From positions 62,001 through 126,000 of the forward strand of contig NZ_JQKO01000011.1 in the NCBI RefSeq assembly GCF_000746085.1: 64,000 bases of DNA, in the 5' to 3' direction. A program made the position numbers and the translations under genes. Numbering within the stretch: position 1 is the stretch's first letter; each line of letters starts with the position of its first letter. Source of the stretch: Methylocapsa aurea (lineage in GTDB: Bacteria > Pseudomonadota > Alphaproteobacteria > Rhizobiales > Beijerinckiaceae). The notes under the pieces are model-generated. The model did no database searches, was not told where the DNA came from, and saw only the letters and a list, made by a program, of their open reading frames with translations. Shown in pieces: positions 35,006-43,814 of this stretch.

Positions 35006-37726
35006 ATGATGGACAAGACTTTCGATCCTAAGGCGGTCGAAGGCCGTATCGCCGCCGCTTGGCAAGAGGCTGGGGCGTTCCGCGCTGGACGCCCCGAGCG
35101 CGCCGGGGCGGAGCCTTTCACGATCGTCATCCCGCCGCCGAACGTTACCGGCTCCCTGCATATGGGCCATGCGCTCAACAGCACTTTGCAGGATATTCTT
35201 TGCCGCTTCGAGCGGATGCGCGGCAAGGACGTGCTCTGGCAGCCGGGCACGGACCATGCCGGCATCGCGACGCAAATGGTCGTCGAGCGACAATTGATGG
35301 AGAGCCAGAAACCCGGCCGGCGCGACATGGGCCGCGACAAGTTCTTGGATCGCGTCTGGGAGTGGAAAGCGGAATCGGGCGGCGAAATCATCAACCAATT
35401 GCAGCGGTTGGGGGCCTCCTGCGACTGGTCGCGCGAGCGTTTCACGATGGACGAAGGTCTGTCCCGCGCCGTCGTCAAAGTGTTCGTGCAGCTCCACAAG
35501 GAATGTCTGATCTACAAGGACAAGCGGCTCGTCAATTGGGACCCGAAACTGCTCACCGCGATCTCCGACCTCGAAGTGGTGCAGGTCGAGACCAAGGGGC
35601 GCCTCTGGCACTTCAAATATCCGGTTGTCGATGAGGAGGGAGCCGAGACCGGCGAATTCATCGTGGTCGCGACGACCCGGCCGGAGACGATGCTGGGTGA
35701 CGCCGCTGTTGCGGTCAATCCGCGCGATGAACGCTACCTCCATCTGCATGGCAAGCGCGTCCGGCTGCCGCTGGTCGGCCGGCTGATCCCGATCGTCGCC
35801 GACGATTATTCCGACCCGGAAAAAGGCACCGGCGCGGTGAAGATCACGCCGGCGCATGATTTCAACGATTTCGAGGTCGGGCGGCGGCACAGGCTTCCCC
35901 TGATCAATATCTTCAATGCCGAAGCCGAATTGGCGCTTCAGGAGAATGACGCCTTTCTGGTTGGGCTCGATTCTTCGGAGGACGCCGGCTACGTCCTCGA
36001 TCATTTGCATGGATTGCCGCGCGAGGCGGTGCGAACCAGGATCGTGGACATGATGGAGGCGCGGGGCCTCCTCGACCAAATCGAACCGCACGCGCATATG
36101 GTCCCGCATGGCGACCGATCCGGCGCCGTCATCGAGCCTTGGCTCACCGACCAATGGTATGTCGACGCCAAGACATTGGCGCAGCCTGCGCTCGAGGCTG
36201 TCCGCAGCGGCAAGACCAATTTTATCCCGAAGAATTGGGAAAAAACCTATTTCGATTGGCTGGAGAATATCCAGCCCTGGTGCATCTCGCGCCAGCTCTG
36301 GTGGGGACATCAGATTCCGGCCTGGTATGGACCGGATGGCAAGGTCTTCGTCGAATTGTCGCAAGGCGAGGCGGAAATCGCCGCCCTCACCCATTACGGC
36401 GCGCCAACCAATCTGATCCGCGACGAGGACGTCCTCGACACCTGGTTCTCCTCCGCGCTCTGGCCCTTCTCGACGCTCGGCTGGCCGGATGAGACGCCCG
36501 ACTTGAAGCGCTATTATCCGACCAGCGTCCTCGTCACCGGCTTCGACATCATCTTCTTCTGGATCGCCCGGATGATGATGATGGGCCTTCATTTCATGCA
36601 TGAGGTCCCGTTCCACGACATCTATATCCACGCCCTCGTCCGCGACGAGAAGGGCGCGAAAATGTCGAAGTCCAAGGGCAATGTCATCGATCCCTTGAAC
36701 CTCATCGATCAATATGGCGCGGATTCCCTGCGCTTTACGCTGGCCGCCATGGCGGCGCAGGGGCGCGACATCAAGCTTTCGCCGGCCCGCGTCGAAGGCT
36801 ATCGCAATTTCGCGACGAAGCTCTGGAACGCGGCGCGTTTCGCCGAAATGAACGGTTGCGTCCGGGTCGAGGGCTTCGACCACAGGGGCGTCAAAGTCAC
36901 GCTCAACCGCTGGATCGTCAGCGAAACCGCCAAGGCTGGGACGGAAGTGACGGAGGCGCTCCTGGCCTATCGCTTCAACGACGCCGCCAACGCCGTCTAT
37001 CGTTTCGTCTGGAATATTTTCTGCGATTGGCATCTCGAACTGGCCAAGCCGCTTCTACAAGGCGCCGACGGGCCGCAAAAGGACGAGACCCGTGCGGCGA
37101 CCGCCTTCGTTCTCGACGAGATCGTCAAGCTCCTGCATCCTTTCATGCCATTCATCACCGAGGAGCTTTGGGGGATCAAGGGCGCCGAGGGGCCGGCGCG
37201 GACAAGCCTCCTGGCGCTGACGGAATGGCCTTGGCTAGACGGATGCGAGAATCCCGCAGCCGAGGCCGAGATCGGTTGGCTGGTTGATTTGGTGTCCGAG
37301 GTGCGGTCGGTGCGCTCCGAAATGAATGTGCCGGCGGCGGCGCTGATTCCCTTGGTCCTTGTCGGCGCGAATGCCGAGATCGAGGCGCGGGCGAAAATCT
37401 GGGAGGAGACGCTGAAGCGCCTTGCCCGGCTGTCGGAACTTTCCTTCGCGGCCGAGCCGCCGGAAAAATCCGTCCAGGCGATCGTGCGTGGAAGCATCGC
37501 CGCTCTGCCGCTCCAGGGCGTCATCGATTTCGACGCCGAAAAAATCCGGCTCGCCAAGGAGATCGGCAAATTGCAGGCCGACGCCAAGAAGACCGAGGCC
37601 AAGCTCGGCAATGCCGATTTCGTCGCCCGCGCGCCGGAGGAGGTTGTCGAGGAAAATCGCGAAAGACTCGCCGAGGCGCGCGCCCGCGCGGAAAAACTCC
37701 AGGCTGCCCTGGGGAAACTGGGCTAA
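35006..37726 (+). CDS. valS: Valine--tRNA ligase
   Basis: This 906-residue class I synthetase charges tRNA-Val. The HIGH motif appears as PPNVTGSLHMGHAL, and KMSKS as GAKMSKSKGNVIDP. The editing domain (TTRPETMLGDAAVAVNP) removes mischarged threonine. WWGHQIPAWY is also typical. The C-terminus ends in a coiled coil (LAKEIGKLQADAKKTEAKL) that binds tRNA. Full length and intact. Confidence 0.98.
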   Translation: MMDKTFDPKAVEGRIAAAWQEAGAFRAGRPERAGAEPFTIVIPPPNVTGSLHMGHALNSTLQDILCRFERMRGKDVLWQPGTDHAGIATQMVVERQLMESQKPGRRDMGRDKFLDRVWEWKAESGGEIINQLQRLGASCDWSRERFTMDEGLSRAVVKVFVQLHKECLIYKDKRLVNWDPKLLTAISDLEVVQVETKGRLWHFKYPVVDEEGAETGEFIVVATTRPETMLGDAAVAVNPRDERYLHLHGKRVRLPLVGRLIPIVADDYSDPEKGTGAVKITPAHDFNDFEVGRRHRLPLINIFNAEAELALQENDAFLVGLDSSEDAGYVLDHLHGLPREAVRTRIVDMMEARGLLDQIEPHAHMVPHGDRSGAVIEPWLTDQWYVDAKTLAQPALEAVRSGKTNFIPKNWEKTYFDWLENIQPWCISRQLWWGHQIPAWYGPDGKVFVELSQGEAEIAALTHYGAPTNLIRDEDVLDTWFSSALWPFSTLGWPDETPDLKRYYPTSVLVTGFDIIFFWIARMMMMGLHFMHEVPFHDIYIHALVRDEKGAKMSKSKGNVIDPLNLIDQYGADSLRFTLAAMAAQGRDIKLSPARVEGYRNFATKLWNAARFAEMNGCVRVEGFDHRGVKVTLNRWIVSETAKAGTEVTEALLAYRFNDAANAVYRFVWNIFCDWHLELAKPLLQGADGPQKDETRAATAFVLDEIVKLLHPFMPFITEELWGIKGAEGPARTSLLALTEWPWLDGCENPAAEAEIGWLVDLVSEVRSVRSEMNVPAAALIPLVLVGANAEIEARAKIWEETLKRLARLSELSFAAEPPEKSVQAIVRGSIAALPLQGVIDFDAEKIRLAKEIGKLQADAKKTEAKLGNADFVARAPEEVVEENRERLAEARARAEKLQAALGKLG

Positions 37727-37777
37727 GCGAGCGCTTTTCGGACGAAGTTTAAAGTCCGCCTGGGCCTAAAGCCCCTA

Positions 37778-39112
37778 TCACCCGGCGAGGGCGTCGAAGA
37801 GGAGCTTGCCGTTCAGGGCGATGATGACGGCGGCGATCAGGGCGGCGACGGCGCTCATTGTCCGCGACGCGACAAGATCGCCCATGCGCTTGCCGGAGGC
37901 TGTGAACCAGACGAGAGGCACGACGGCGAAGGGTAGGGCGAGACTGAGGACGACCTGGCTCAGGACCAGCAGCCCGTTCATCGCGGCCTCTCCGCCGATG
38001 AAGATCACCGCGACAGCCGGAACGATGGCGACGGAGCGCGTGACAAGCCGGCGGACCACGGGGTTGAGCCCGATCCTGATAAAGCCTTCCATAACGATCT
38101 GCCCGGCGAGGGTCGCGGTCAGGGTCGAGTTCAGGCCGCAGGCGATCAGGGCAATGGCGAAAAGCTTGGCCGCGAGGACGCTGCCGAGAAGAGGCGCGAT
38201 GAGCTTATAGGCCTCCGGCAGTTCGGCGACTTCCTGATGACCATGCGCATGAAAGGCCGCGGCTGCGAGAATAAGGATCGATCCATTGATCGTCAGCGCG
38301 AAAAGCAGCGCGATCGTCGAATCGAGAATGGAGAGGCGGATGGCCCGAGCCTTGTCCTCCCGGCGCGGACCGACGTCGCGGGTGAGGACGATGCCCGAAT
38401 GGAGATAGAGATTATGCGGCATGACCGTCGCGCCAAGAATCCCGAGCGCGAGATAGAGCATTTGCGGATCGGTGAACAAGGCTCTGGTCGGCACAAGGCC
38501 CTTCGCGACCTCCGCCATGTCGGGCCGCGCGAGGACGAGCTCGATCGCGAAACAGGATGCGATCAGCACCAGGAGGCTGACCACGAAGGCCTCGAGCTTG
38601 CGGAAGCCGAACCGCATGAAGGCGAGGACGAGCAAGGCGTCGAGCGCCGTCAGGATCACGCCGACGCCGAGCGGCACGCCGAACAGCAGTTCGAGACCGA
38701 TCGCGGTGCCGATGACTTCCGCGAGATCGGTCGCGACGATCGCCGTCTCCGCGATCAGCCAGAATGCGAAGCTGACCGGCCTTGGCATGGCGTGGCGGCA
38801 GTTCTGGGCGAGGTCGAGTCCGGTCGCGAAGGCGAGGCGGGCCGAGAGCGCCTGCAGGACGATCGCCATGAGGCTCGACAGAACCGCGATGAACAAGAGC
38901 GCCATGCCGAAACGCGAGCCGCCGGCCAGCGCCGTCGCCCAATTGCCGGGGTCCATGTAACCCGTGGCGACGAGATAGCCAGGACCGGCGAAGGCGAGAA
39001 AGCGGCGCAGCGAGGACCCGCTCCGGGGAACGTGGACGCTGCCGAACGCCGCCCCGAGCGAGCGAGCGGCCGCAGGCGGAAGCGATGGGGAAGCGGATGA
39101 CGTCATCATCAT
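37778..39112 (-). CDS. mntH: NRAMP-family Mn2+/divalent-metal transporter
   Basis: This 444-residue inner-membrane symporter has about eleven membrane segments. The metal site in TM1 is visible in [16 protein letters not shown] (DPGN), and TM6 carries [14 protein letters not shown] (MPH). It imports Mn2+ with protons. The ATG at 39112 follows AGGATCA; a start at 39136 would leave no room for the palindrome at 39139-39154. It is divergent from mntR, consistent with manganese-dependent repression. Confidence 0.94.
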   Translation of the reverse strand: MMMTSSASPSLPPAAARSLGAAFGSVHVPRSGSSLRRFLAFAGPGYLVATGYMDPGNWATALAGGSRFGMALLFIAVLSSLMAIVLQALSARLAFATGLDLAQNCRHAMPRPVSFAFWLIAETAIVATDLAEVIGTAIGLELLFGVPLGVGVILTALDALLVLAFMRFGFRKLEAFVVSLLVLIASCFAIELVLARPDMAEVAKGLVPTRALFTDPQMLYLALGILGATVMPHNLYLHSGIVLTRDVGPRREDKARAIRLSILDSTIALLFALTINGSILILAAAAFHAHGHQEVAELPEAYKLIAPLLGSVLAAKLFAIALIACGLNSTLTATLAGQIVMEGFIRIGLNPVVRRLVTRSVAIVPAVAVIFIGGEAAMNGLLVLSQVVLSLALPFAVVPLVWFTASGKRMGDLVASRTMSAVAALIAAVIIALNGKLLFDALAG

Positions 39113-39138
39113 TGATCCTGGAGTCTCGACGCCCAAGA

Positions 39139-39154
39139 TGTAGCATCAGCTACA
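39139..39154. promoter_or_regulatory. Palindrome upstream of mntH, candidate MntR operator
   Basis: TGTAGC-ATCA-GCTACA has perfect 6-base arms and lies 26 bases before the mntH ATG, next to an A-run. Position and symmetry suit binding of a dimeric regulator, most simply the divergent MntR. Binding is inferred. Confidence 0.55.
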
Positions 39155-39242
39155 AAAAAATCCAATGGTAAAGCTTTGTTGACTTATCATCACTTTTCCT
39201 GGAGCAAGGGACCGAGGAAGCGAAATGGCGCCAAGATTTCGT

Positions 39243-39357
39243 TAGAGCATGTTCCGATAAAGTTGATCGACTTTTTCGATTAAAACATGCTCTAACTTGT
39301 TGAATCTAAGCGATTCCTTCCCGATCAGATGATTCCATCCGATCGGGAGGCGCTCTA
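39243..39357 (-). repeat. Interspersed repeat, family A, between mntH and mntR
   Basis: This is an inverted copy of the 72-187 element: TAGAGCATGTTCCGATAAAG, arms with TTAAAACATGCTCTA, then TTCCTTCCCGATCAGATGAT and GGGAGGCGCTCTAG. It separates the promoters of the two divergent metal genes. Confidence 0.8.
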
Positions 39358-39444
39358 GAGCGCCTTCAGTTCCAAGGGACTTTCGCATTTGCGCGCGGAT
39401 CGGCGCCGGCTTCGCGCGCAAATGCTCTGGGGAGCAAAAGCTGA

Positions 39445-39912
39445 ATGACCGCGAAAAAGGCCGCTCTGGCCCAAGCTCCCGCCGAGTTGCCGCCCGTGGC
39501 GGACCAGGCGTTGCGCTTTGAAAAAGCGCGTTCGGCGCAGGCGACGGCGGTGCTCGAAGATTACGTCGAATTGATCGATGATCTTTTGGCGACCGGCGGC
39601 GAGGCCCGTCCAACCGACATCGCCCGCCGGCTTGGCGTTTCGCATGCAACGGCGATCAAGAGCATCGCCCGTTTGAAGCGCGAGGGGCTTGCCACATCAA
39701 AGCTTTACCGAGGCGTGTTCCTGACCCCCGAGGGGCATGGCCTCGCCACCCGCGTCCGCGCCCGTCACCGCATCGTCGTCGATCTTCTGATCGCGGTCGG
39801 GGTGCCACGGAACTGCGCCGAGCTTGATGCCGAGGGGATCGAACACCATGTCTCGGATGTCGCGCTGGCGGCGTTCTCCCGGTTCCTCAAGGCCCAAGCC
39901 AAAGAGGCCTGA
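39445..39912 (+). CDS. mntR: MntR-like DtxR-family metalloregulator
   Basis: This 155-residue protein has a winged-helix domain of DtxR/MntR type (ARPTDIARRLGVSHATAIKSIARL, split here as ARPTDIARRLGV and SHATAIKSIARL). A metal-binding and dimerisation region follows (RHRIVVDLLIAVGVP and DAEGIEHHVSD, with Glu/His ligands). MntR represses manganese uptake genes when Mn2+ is bound. The ATG follows GGGGAGC. Being divergent from mntH makes control of that gene very likely. Confidence 0.92.
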   Translation: MTAKKAALAQAPAELPPVADQALRFEKARSAQATAVLEDYVELIDDLLATGGEARPTDIARRLGVSHATAIKSIARLKREGLATSKLYRGVFLTPEGHGLATRVRARHRIVVDLLIAVGVPRNCAELDAEGIEHHVSDVALAAFSRFLKAQAKEA

Positions 39913-40577
39913 TCCAGCCAGCATATCGTCGGGTTGGACGACAGGGTCCAGTCTGGCGCAGCGGCGGAGCGGCCGACGAGAAAAATTTGTGCCTTTTCAG
40001 CCACAGAAAGCGGCAAGTTAACTTCGACTTGGCGTGGAAAGAAGAATGTCGCTTTTCAGCTCGAAACAACTTGCTACTCTATAGCAGACACAGGTTTCGA
40101 TCGGAGCGGCGTCGAGCTTCCCGAGCGCGCAGGCAACAGGATTTCCGACCCGCTTCCCCGCGGGCCAACAAGCTTCGCTCGACGGCGATTCTTCCACAGC
40201 ATCAGATTTATCTCCAAACACACCCAGGGCGGTTGTCCATGGACGCTCGCGCATTTGACCAAAATAGGCTTTCGGCGCGGCATGTGACGGAGGGCACATC
40301 ATTGCCGCCGGCGGCCTCGTATCTTCGCCGCATGGAGCTGAAGGGCGACGGGCGATTTGCCTCTCCGGCCGCCTTTCGCTTTTTTTCGCCGCCGCATCTG
40401 GCTACCTCCATTTGGGTGATGCGAAATTTACAAAACGCAAACAATTATTGCTGATTGCGCAAAACTAAATTCGGTTCCGGCGCGTTATGGGCATATGCCC
40501 AAGCCGTCGGCGCAGCAGCGGTGAAGCATTCAGTTTTCTTTCTATTCAGGTGCTTTGCATTTAGGTGCTTTGGAAGA
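39913..40577. other. Intergenic region upstream of the exoR-like gene
   Basis: This gap of about 665 bases has an AT-rich right end. A 71-codon frame from the ATG at 40240 has no recognisable features. Two copies of AGGTGCTTT (40548-40556 and 40563-40571) lie 15 bases apart just before the next ribosome site. Nothing else is supported. Confidence 0.5.
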
Positions 40578-41414
40578 ATGTCGATGCAGAAATCTCGCAT
40601 TGCAGTGCTCGCGTTGTTCGGACTGGCGGCCTCTTTCTGGGGAACGCATATTTTTGCGCTGGAAGGCGCCGACAGTTCGGCCGCCGAGAAAGCGCCGCTG
40701 CAAAGATTTCAGACGCCGCGGGCGGCGCTGCGCGCCGGCCTCGAAGACTTTCGTTCGGGTGATTCTGGCGCCGCGATCGAAGCCCTGAAATATGCTGCGA
40801 CCGGCGGAGAACTCGCGGCGCAGTGGAAGCTCGCGAAAATCTACGCAACCGGCGACGGCGTCCCGCGGGACGACGTGAAGGCCTACGATTATTTTTCCCA
40901 GATCGTCGCCAGCTATGATGAAGACAGCCCGAATCGGCGCGACGTCTCGATCGTCTCGAGCGCCCTCGTTGCTGTCGGCATCTATAGCTTGAACGGAATC
41001 GCCGACACGAATGTTCGGCCGGACCCCGCGCGGGCGATGCAGATGTTCCGCTTCGCCGCGACGAATTTTGGTGACGCGAATGCGCAATATAACTTGGCGA
41101 GGATGCATCTTGATGGCGCCGGCGTCGGCAAGGATAGCCGAGAGGGGCTGCGCTGGCTGAAATTGGCGGCCGAAAAAGGCCATCTCCAGGCTCAGGCGCT
41201 GCTCGGGCAAATGCTTTTCGCCGGCCAGGACGGCATCCGGCCGCAGCGCGCCCATGCGCTGATGTGGCTGACCTTGGCGCGGGAAGCCGCCAGCGATTCC
41301 AAGAAGGATCAATGGATCATTGATCTCTACGACAACGCCATGGCCTCCGCTAATGACGAAGATCGCCAGAACGCCCTTGCGTATTTGGAGGACCACCTCA
41401 AGCGCAGGAGGTGA
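40578..41414 (+). CDS. ExoR-like periplasmic Sel1-repeat protein
   Basis: This 278-residue protein starts at the ATG at 40578 (GGAAG upstream). A signal peptide occupies about residues 1-30. Sel1/TPR-like repeats follow: AAIEALKYAATGGELAAQW with KIYATGDGVPRDDVKAYDYF, PARAMQMFRFAATNFGDAN with YNLARMHLDGAGVG, and LRWLKLAAEKGHLQAQALLG. Length and repeat order match ExoR of Sinorhizobium. ExoR binds the sensor ExoS in the periplasm and restrains the ChvI regulator of exopolysaccharide and motility. No exoS-chvI pair is next to it, which is also true in some rhizobia. The exact function here is inference. Confidence 0.8.
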   Translation: MSMQKSRIAVLALFGLAASFWGTHIFALEGADSSAAEKAPLQRFQTPRAALRAGLEDFRSGDSGAAIEALKYAATGGELAAQWKLAKIYATGDGVPRDDVKAYDYFSQIVASYDEDSPNRRDVSIVSSALVAVGIYSLNGIADTNVRPDPARAMQMFRFAATNFGDANAQYNLARMHLDGAGVGKDSREGLRWLKLAAEKGHLQAQALLGQMLFAGQDGIRPQRAHALMWLTLAREAASDSKKDQWIIDLYDNAMASANDEDRQNALAYLEDHLKRRR

Positions 41415-41471
41415 CGTTCGCCATCGCCGAAGACGGGCGGCCGCGCGATCGTCAGCCAAGGCGGGGGCGTG

Positions 41472-41909
41472 ATGATTGAAGGACAACTGGCTCTTGTCGT
41501 CGCGGCTGCTTTTACGGGCGGGGCGGCCTACATCGGCTTTGCCGAACAACCGGCCCGCCTCGGCCTCGATGACCGCGCCCTCCTCGCCGAATGGAAACCC
41601 GCCTACAAACGCGGCTTCGCGATGCAAGCGTCCTTGGCGGCAATCGGCTCTCTCTTTGGCTTTGTCGCCGCTTGGCGCGGCCAAGACGGGGCTTGGCTGG
41701 CCGGCGCCTTTTTACTTCTGGCCAATTGGCCTTTCACCCTCATCGCCATTATGCCGACCAACATCCTCTTGATGGCGATCGAACCGGAGAAGGCCGGCGC
41801 GCGGAGCCGGGCGCTGATCGAAAAATGGGGTCGTCTTCACGCGGTGCGCAGCGCTCTCGGCGCGTCGGCGACGGGCGCCTTTCTATGGGCCTCGTTGCGA
41901 TCATTTTGA
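41472..41909 (+). CDS. DUF1772-family membrane protein
   Basis: This 145-residue protein has four predicted membrane segments (LALVVAAAFTGGAAYIGFA; ASLAAIGSLFGFVAAW; AGAFLLLANWPFTLIAIMP; the C-terminal region). The conserved block NWPFTLIAIMPTNILLM and the motif WGRLHAVRSALG are typical of DUF1772. A GTG directly upstream (41469) is an alternative start. Function unknown; the family includes fungal anthrone-oxygenase relatives. Confidence 0.85.
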   Translation: MIEGQLALVVAAAFTGGAAYIGFAEQPARLGLDDRALLAEWKPAYKRGFAMQASLAAIGSLFGFVAAWRGQDGAWLAGAFLLLANWPFTLIAIMPTNILLMAIEPEKAGARSRALIEKWGRLHAVRSALGASATGAFLWASLRSF

Positions 41910-41918
41910 CGGCGCTGC

Positions 41919-42065
41919 TAGAGCATGTTCTTAAGAAAGCTGATCGCCTTTTTCGATATTTTGACATCGGATATCTCTGATGTCTCATAAGAACATGGTC
42001 TAATCCATTGAATTTAAGCAATTCCTTTTCGATCATATGATTCGATCTGATCGGGAAGCGCTCTA
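41919..42065 (-). repeat. Interspersed repeat, family A, long form
   Basis: TAGAGCATGTTCTTAAGAAA pairs distantly with CTCATAAGAACATGGTCTAA, with an extra stem GACATCGGATATCTCTGATGTC inside. The tail is AATTCCTTTTCGATCATATG and ends GGGAAGCGCTCTA, as in the copy at 39243. Confidence 0.75.
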
Positions 42066-42098
42066 AGTCCCGCGCTGTTCTGATCAAGGCGGCATCTC

Positions 42099-42947
42099 TT
42101 GCAAAGACAGCCAGGAAGCAGCTTTCATTCGGCGCCCGCGCGGATCCGGGTCGGCATCGGCGGGTGGAGTTTCGCGCCTTGGCGCGACAATTTCTATCCG
42201 CGCGGCCTCACGCATGCCCAGGAGCTTTCCTATGCCAGCCGCAAGGTCAGCGCGATTGAAATCAATGCAACCTTTTACCGGACGCAATCGCCCGAAAGCT
42301 TCCGCCGCTGGGCCGGCGAGGCGCCGGACGGGTTTGTCTTTTCGGTAAAGGCGCATCGCCTGACGACGCATCGCAAGCGCCTCGCCGAATCAGGGCCATC
42401 GATCGACCACTTCCTTTCGAGCGGGGTGTTGGAACTGGGGACGAAGCTTGGGCCTCTGCTCTGGCAATTTGCGCCGACGAAAAAATTCGAGCCCGACGAT
42501 TTCGAAGCCTTTCTCGCCGCTCTTCCTCGGGAGGCCGGCGGAATCAAACTCAGGCATGTTGTCGAGGTCCGGCACGAGAGCTTTTGCGATAAGGATTTCG
42601 TCGCGCTGGCGCGGCGGCAGGCTTGCGCGATCTGCCTTGCGGATTCGGACAAATACCCAATGATCGCCGATATCGGCGCGGATTTCGTCTATGTCCGGCT
42701 GCAACGCAGCGCCGCCGCGCTTGAGGCCGGATATCCAGCAACCGAAATCGACGCTTGGGCGAAGCGCGCCCGGCTTTGGGCTAAAGGCATGCAGCCCGAA
42801 GACCTGCCCTATCTTGCAGAGCCCGCGGCGGCGCTGCCCGAGGGGCGCGACAGCTTCATCTTTTTCGTCGCCGGCGCTAAGGAGCGCAATCCCGCCGCGG
42901 GTCGCGCGCTCATCGGGCGTTTGGAGCCAGACAAAGAGACCGCCTGA
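42099..42947 (+). CDS. DUF72 (YecE-like) family protein
   Basis: This 282-residue soluble protein has the TIM-barrel DUF72 fold. Blocks are RIRVGIGGWSFAPWRDNFYP, EINATFYRTQSPESFRRWA, FVFSVKAHRLTTH and LLWQFAPTKKFEPDDFEAFL. A late histidine/aspartate-rich region follows (VVEVRHESF, LADSDKYP). Function is unknown in spite of wide distribution. The likely start is a TTG at 42099; no in-frame ATG would keep the first conserved block complete. Confidence 0.87.
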   Translation: MQRQPGSSFHSAPARIRVGIGGWSFAPWRDNFYPRGLTHAQELSYASRKVSAIEINATFYRTQSPESFRRWAGEAPDGFVFSVKAHRLTTHRKRLAESGPSIDHFLSSGVLELGTKLGPLLWQFAPTKKFEPDDFEAFLAALPREAGGIKLRHVVEVRHESFCDKDFVALARRQACAICLADSDKYPMIADIGADFVYVRLQRSAAALEAGYPATEIDAWAKRARLWAKGMQPEDLPYLAEPAAALPEGRDSFIFFVAGAKERNPAAGRALIGRLEPDKETA

Positions 42948-42981
42948 ACTGGCGCGCGGCCGGGCGCCGCCGAGCCGGCTC

Positions 42982-43758
42982 TCAGGCCAGTTCGATCCGC
43001 ACCGGCACGTGATCCGAGGGCTTGTCCTCGCCGCGTCTTTGCTTGTCGATCGTCACCTTGACCAGCCGGTCGGCGGCCTGCGGCGACAGCAGCAGATGAT
43101 CGATGCAAATCCCCTTATTGCGCTGCCAAGCGCCGGCTTGATAATCCCAGAACGTATAGAGCCCGGCCTCGTCGGTCGTCGCCCGCAAGGCGTCGGTCAG
43201 ACCGAGGTTGAGCAGGGTGTTGAAGCGCTCCCTGGTCTGCGGCAGGAAAAGGGCGTCATCCTTCCAGGCGGCGGGGTCGTAGCAATCGCGCGGCGCTGGA
43301 ATCACATTATAGTCGCCGGCGAGAACCAGCGGCTCCTCCAGCGCCAGCAGATATTTCGCATGGGCGATGAGGCGATCCATAAAGGCGAGCTTGTATGTAT
43401 ATTTGTCGGTCTGCGGCGGATTGCCGTTCGGCAAATAGATCGAGGCGACGCGGACGATGCCGGCGCCTGCGGGAACGATCGCCTCGATATAGCGCGCATG
43501 CTCGTCATTCGGATCGCCGGGGAGGCCGCGCGTTACTTCGATCGGCGCCTTGGCGAGGATCGCGACGCCGTTGAATCCTTTTTGGCCATGCACGGCGACA
43601 TTATAGCCAAGCGCCTCGACTTCCGTGTGGGGAAAGGCCTCGTCGACACATTTCAACTCCTGCAGACAGAGGACTTCCGGCGAGATTTCTTTCAAATAGC
43701 GCAGGAGATGCTCGGTCCTTTGCCGCACCGAATTGACGTTCCAGGTCGCGATTTGCAC
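42982..43758 (-). CDS. xthA: Exodeoxyribonuclease III
   Basis: This 258-residue metal-dependent AP endonuclease and 3'-5' exonuclease acts in base-excision repair. It starts at a GTG (43758) after AAGGA, giving VQIATWNVNSVRQR, the standard N-terminus. Active-site blocks are LCLQELKCVDEAFP (Glu), VASIYLPNGNP, LAGDYNVIP (Asp/Asn) and the C-terminal SDHVPV (Asp-His). A start 28 codons upstream would overlap the monooxygenase gene. It lies 56 bases downstream of that gene in the same direction. Confidence 0.95.
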   Translation of the reverse strand: MQIATWNVNSVRQRTEHLLRYLKEISPEVLCLQELKCVDEAFPHTEVEALGYNVAVHGQKGFNGVAILAKAPIEVTRGLPGDPNDEHARYIEAIVPAGAGIVRVASIYLPNGNPPQTDKYTYKLAFMDRLIAHAKYLLALEEPLVLAGDYNVIPAPRDCYDPAAWKDDALFLPQTRERFNTLLNLGLTDALRATTDEAGLYTFWDYQAGAWQRNKGICIDHLLLSPQAADRLVKVTIDKQRRGEDKPSDHVPVRIELA

Positions 43759-43814
43759 GAGAACAGTCCTTGAAATGGAAATTGGGGCTCCTGCCGATGG
43801 CTGCCTGGCGTCCG

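Noticed and set aside
34949-37033. 694-codon frame antisense to valS
   Set aside because: Shadow of valS; no independent ribosome site or family similarity.
40240-40454. 71-codon frame before the exoR-like gene
   Set aside because: No ribosome site, no motif, atypical composition.
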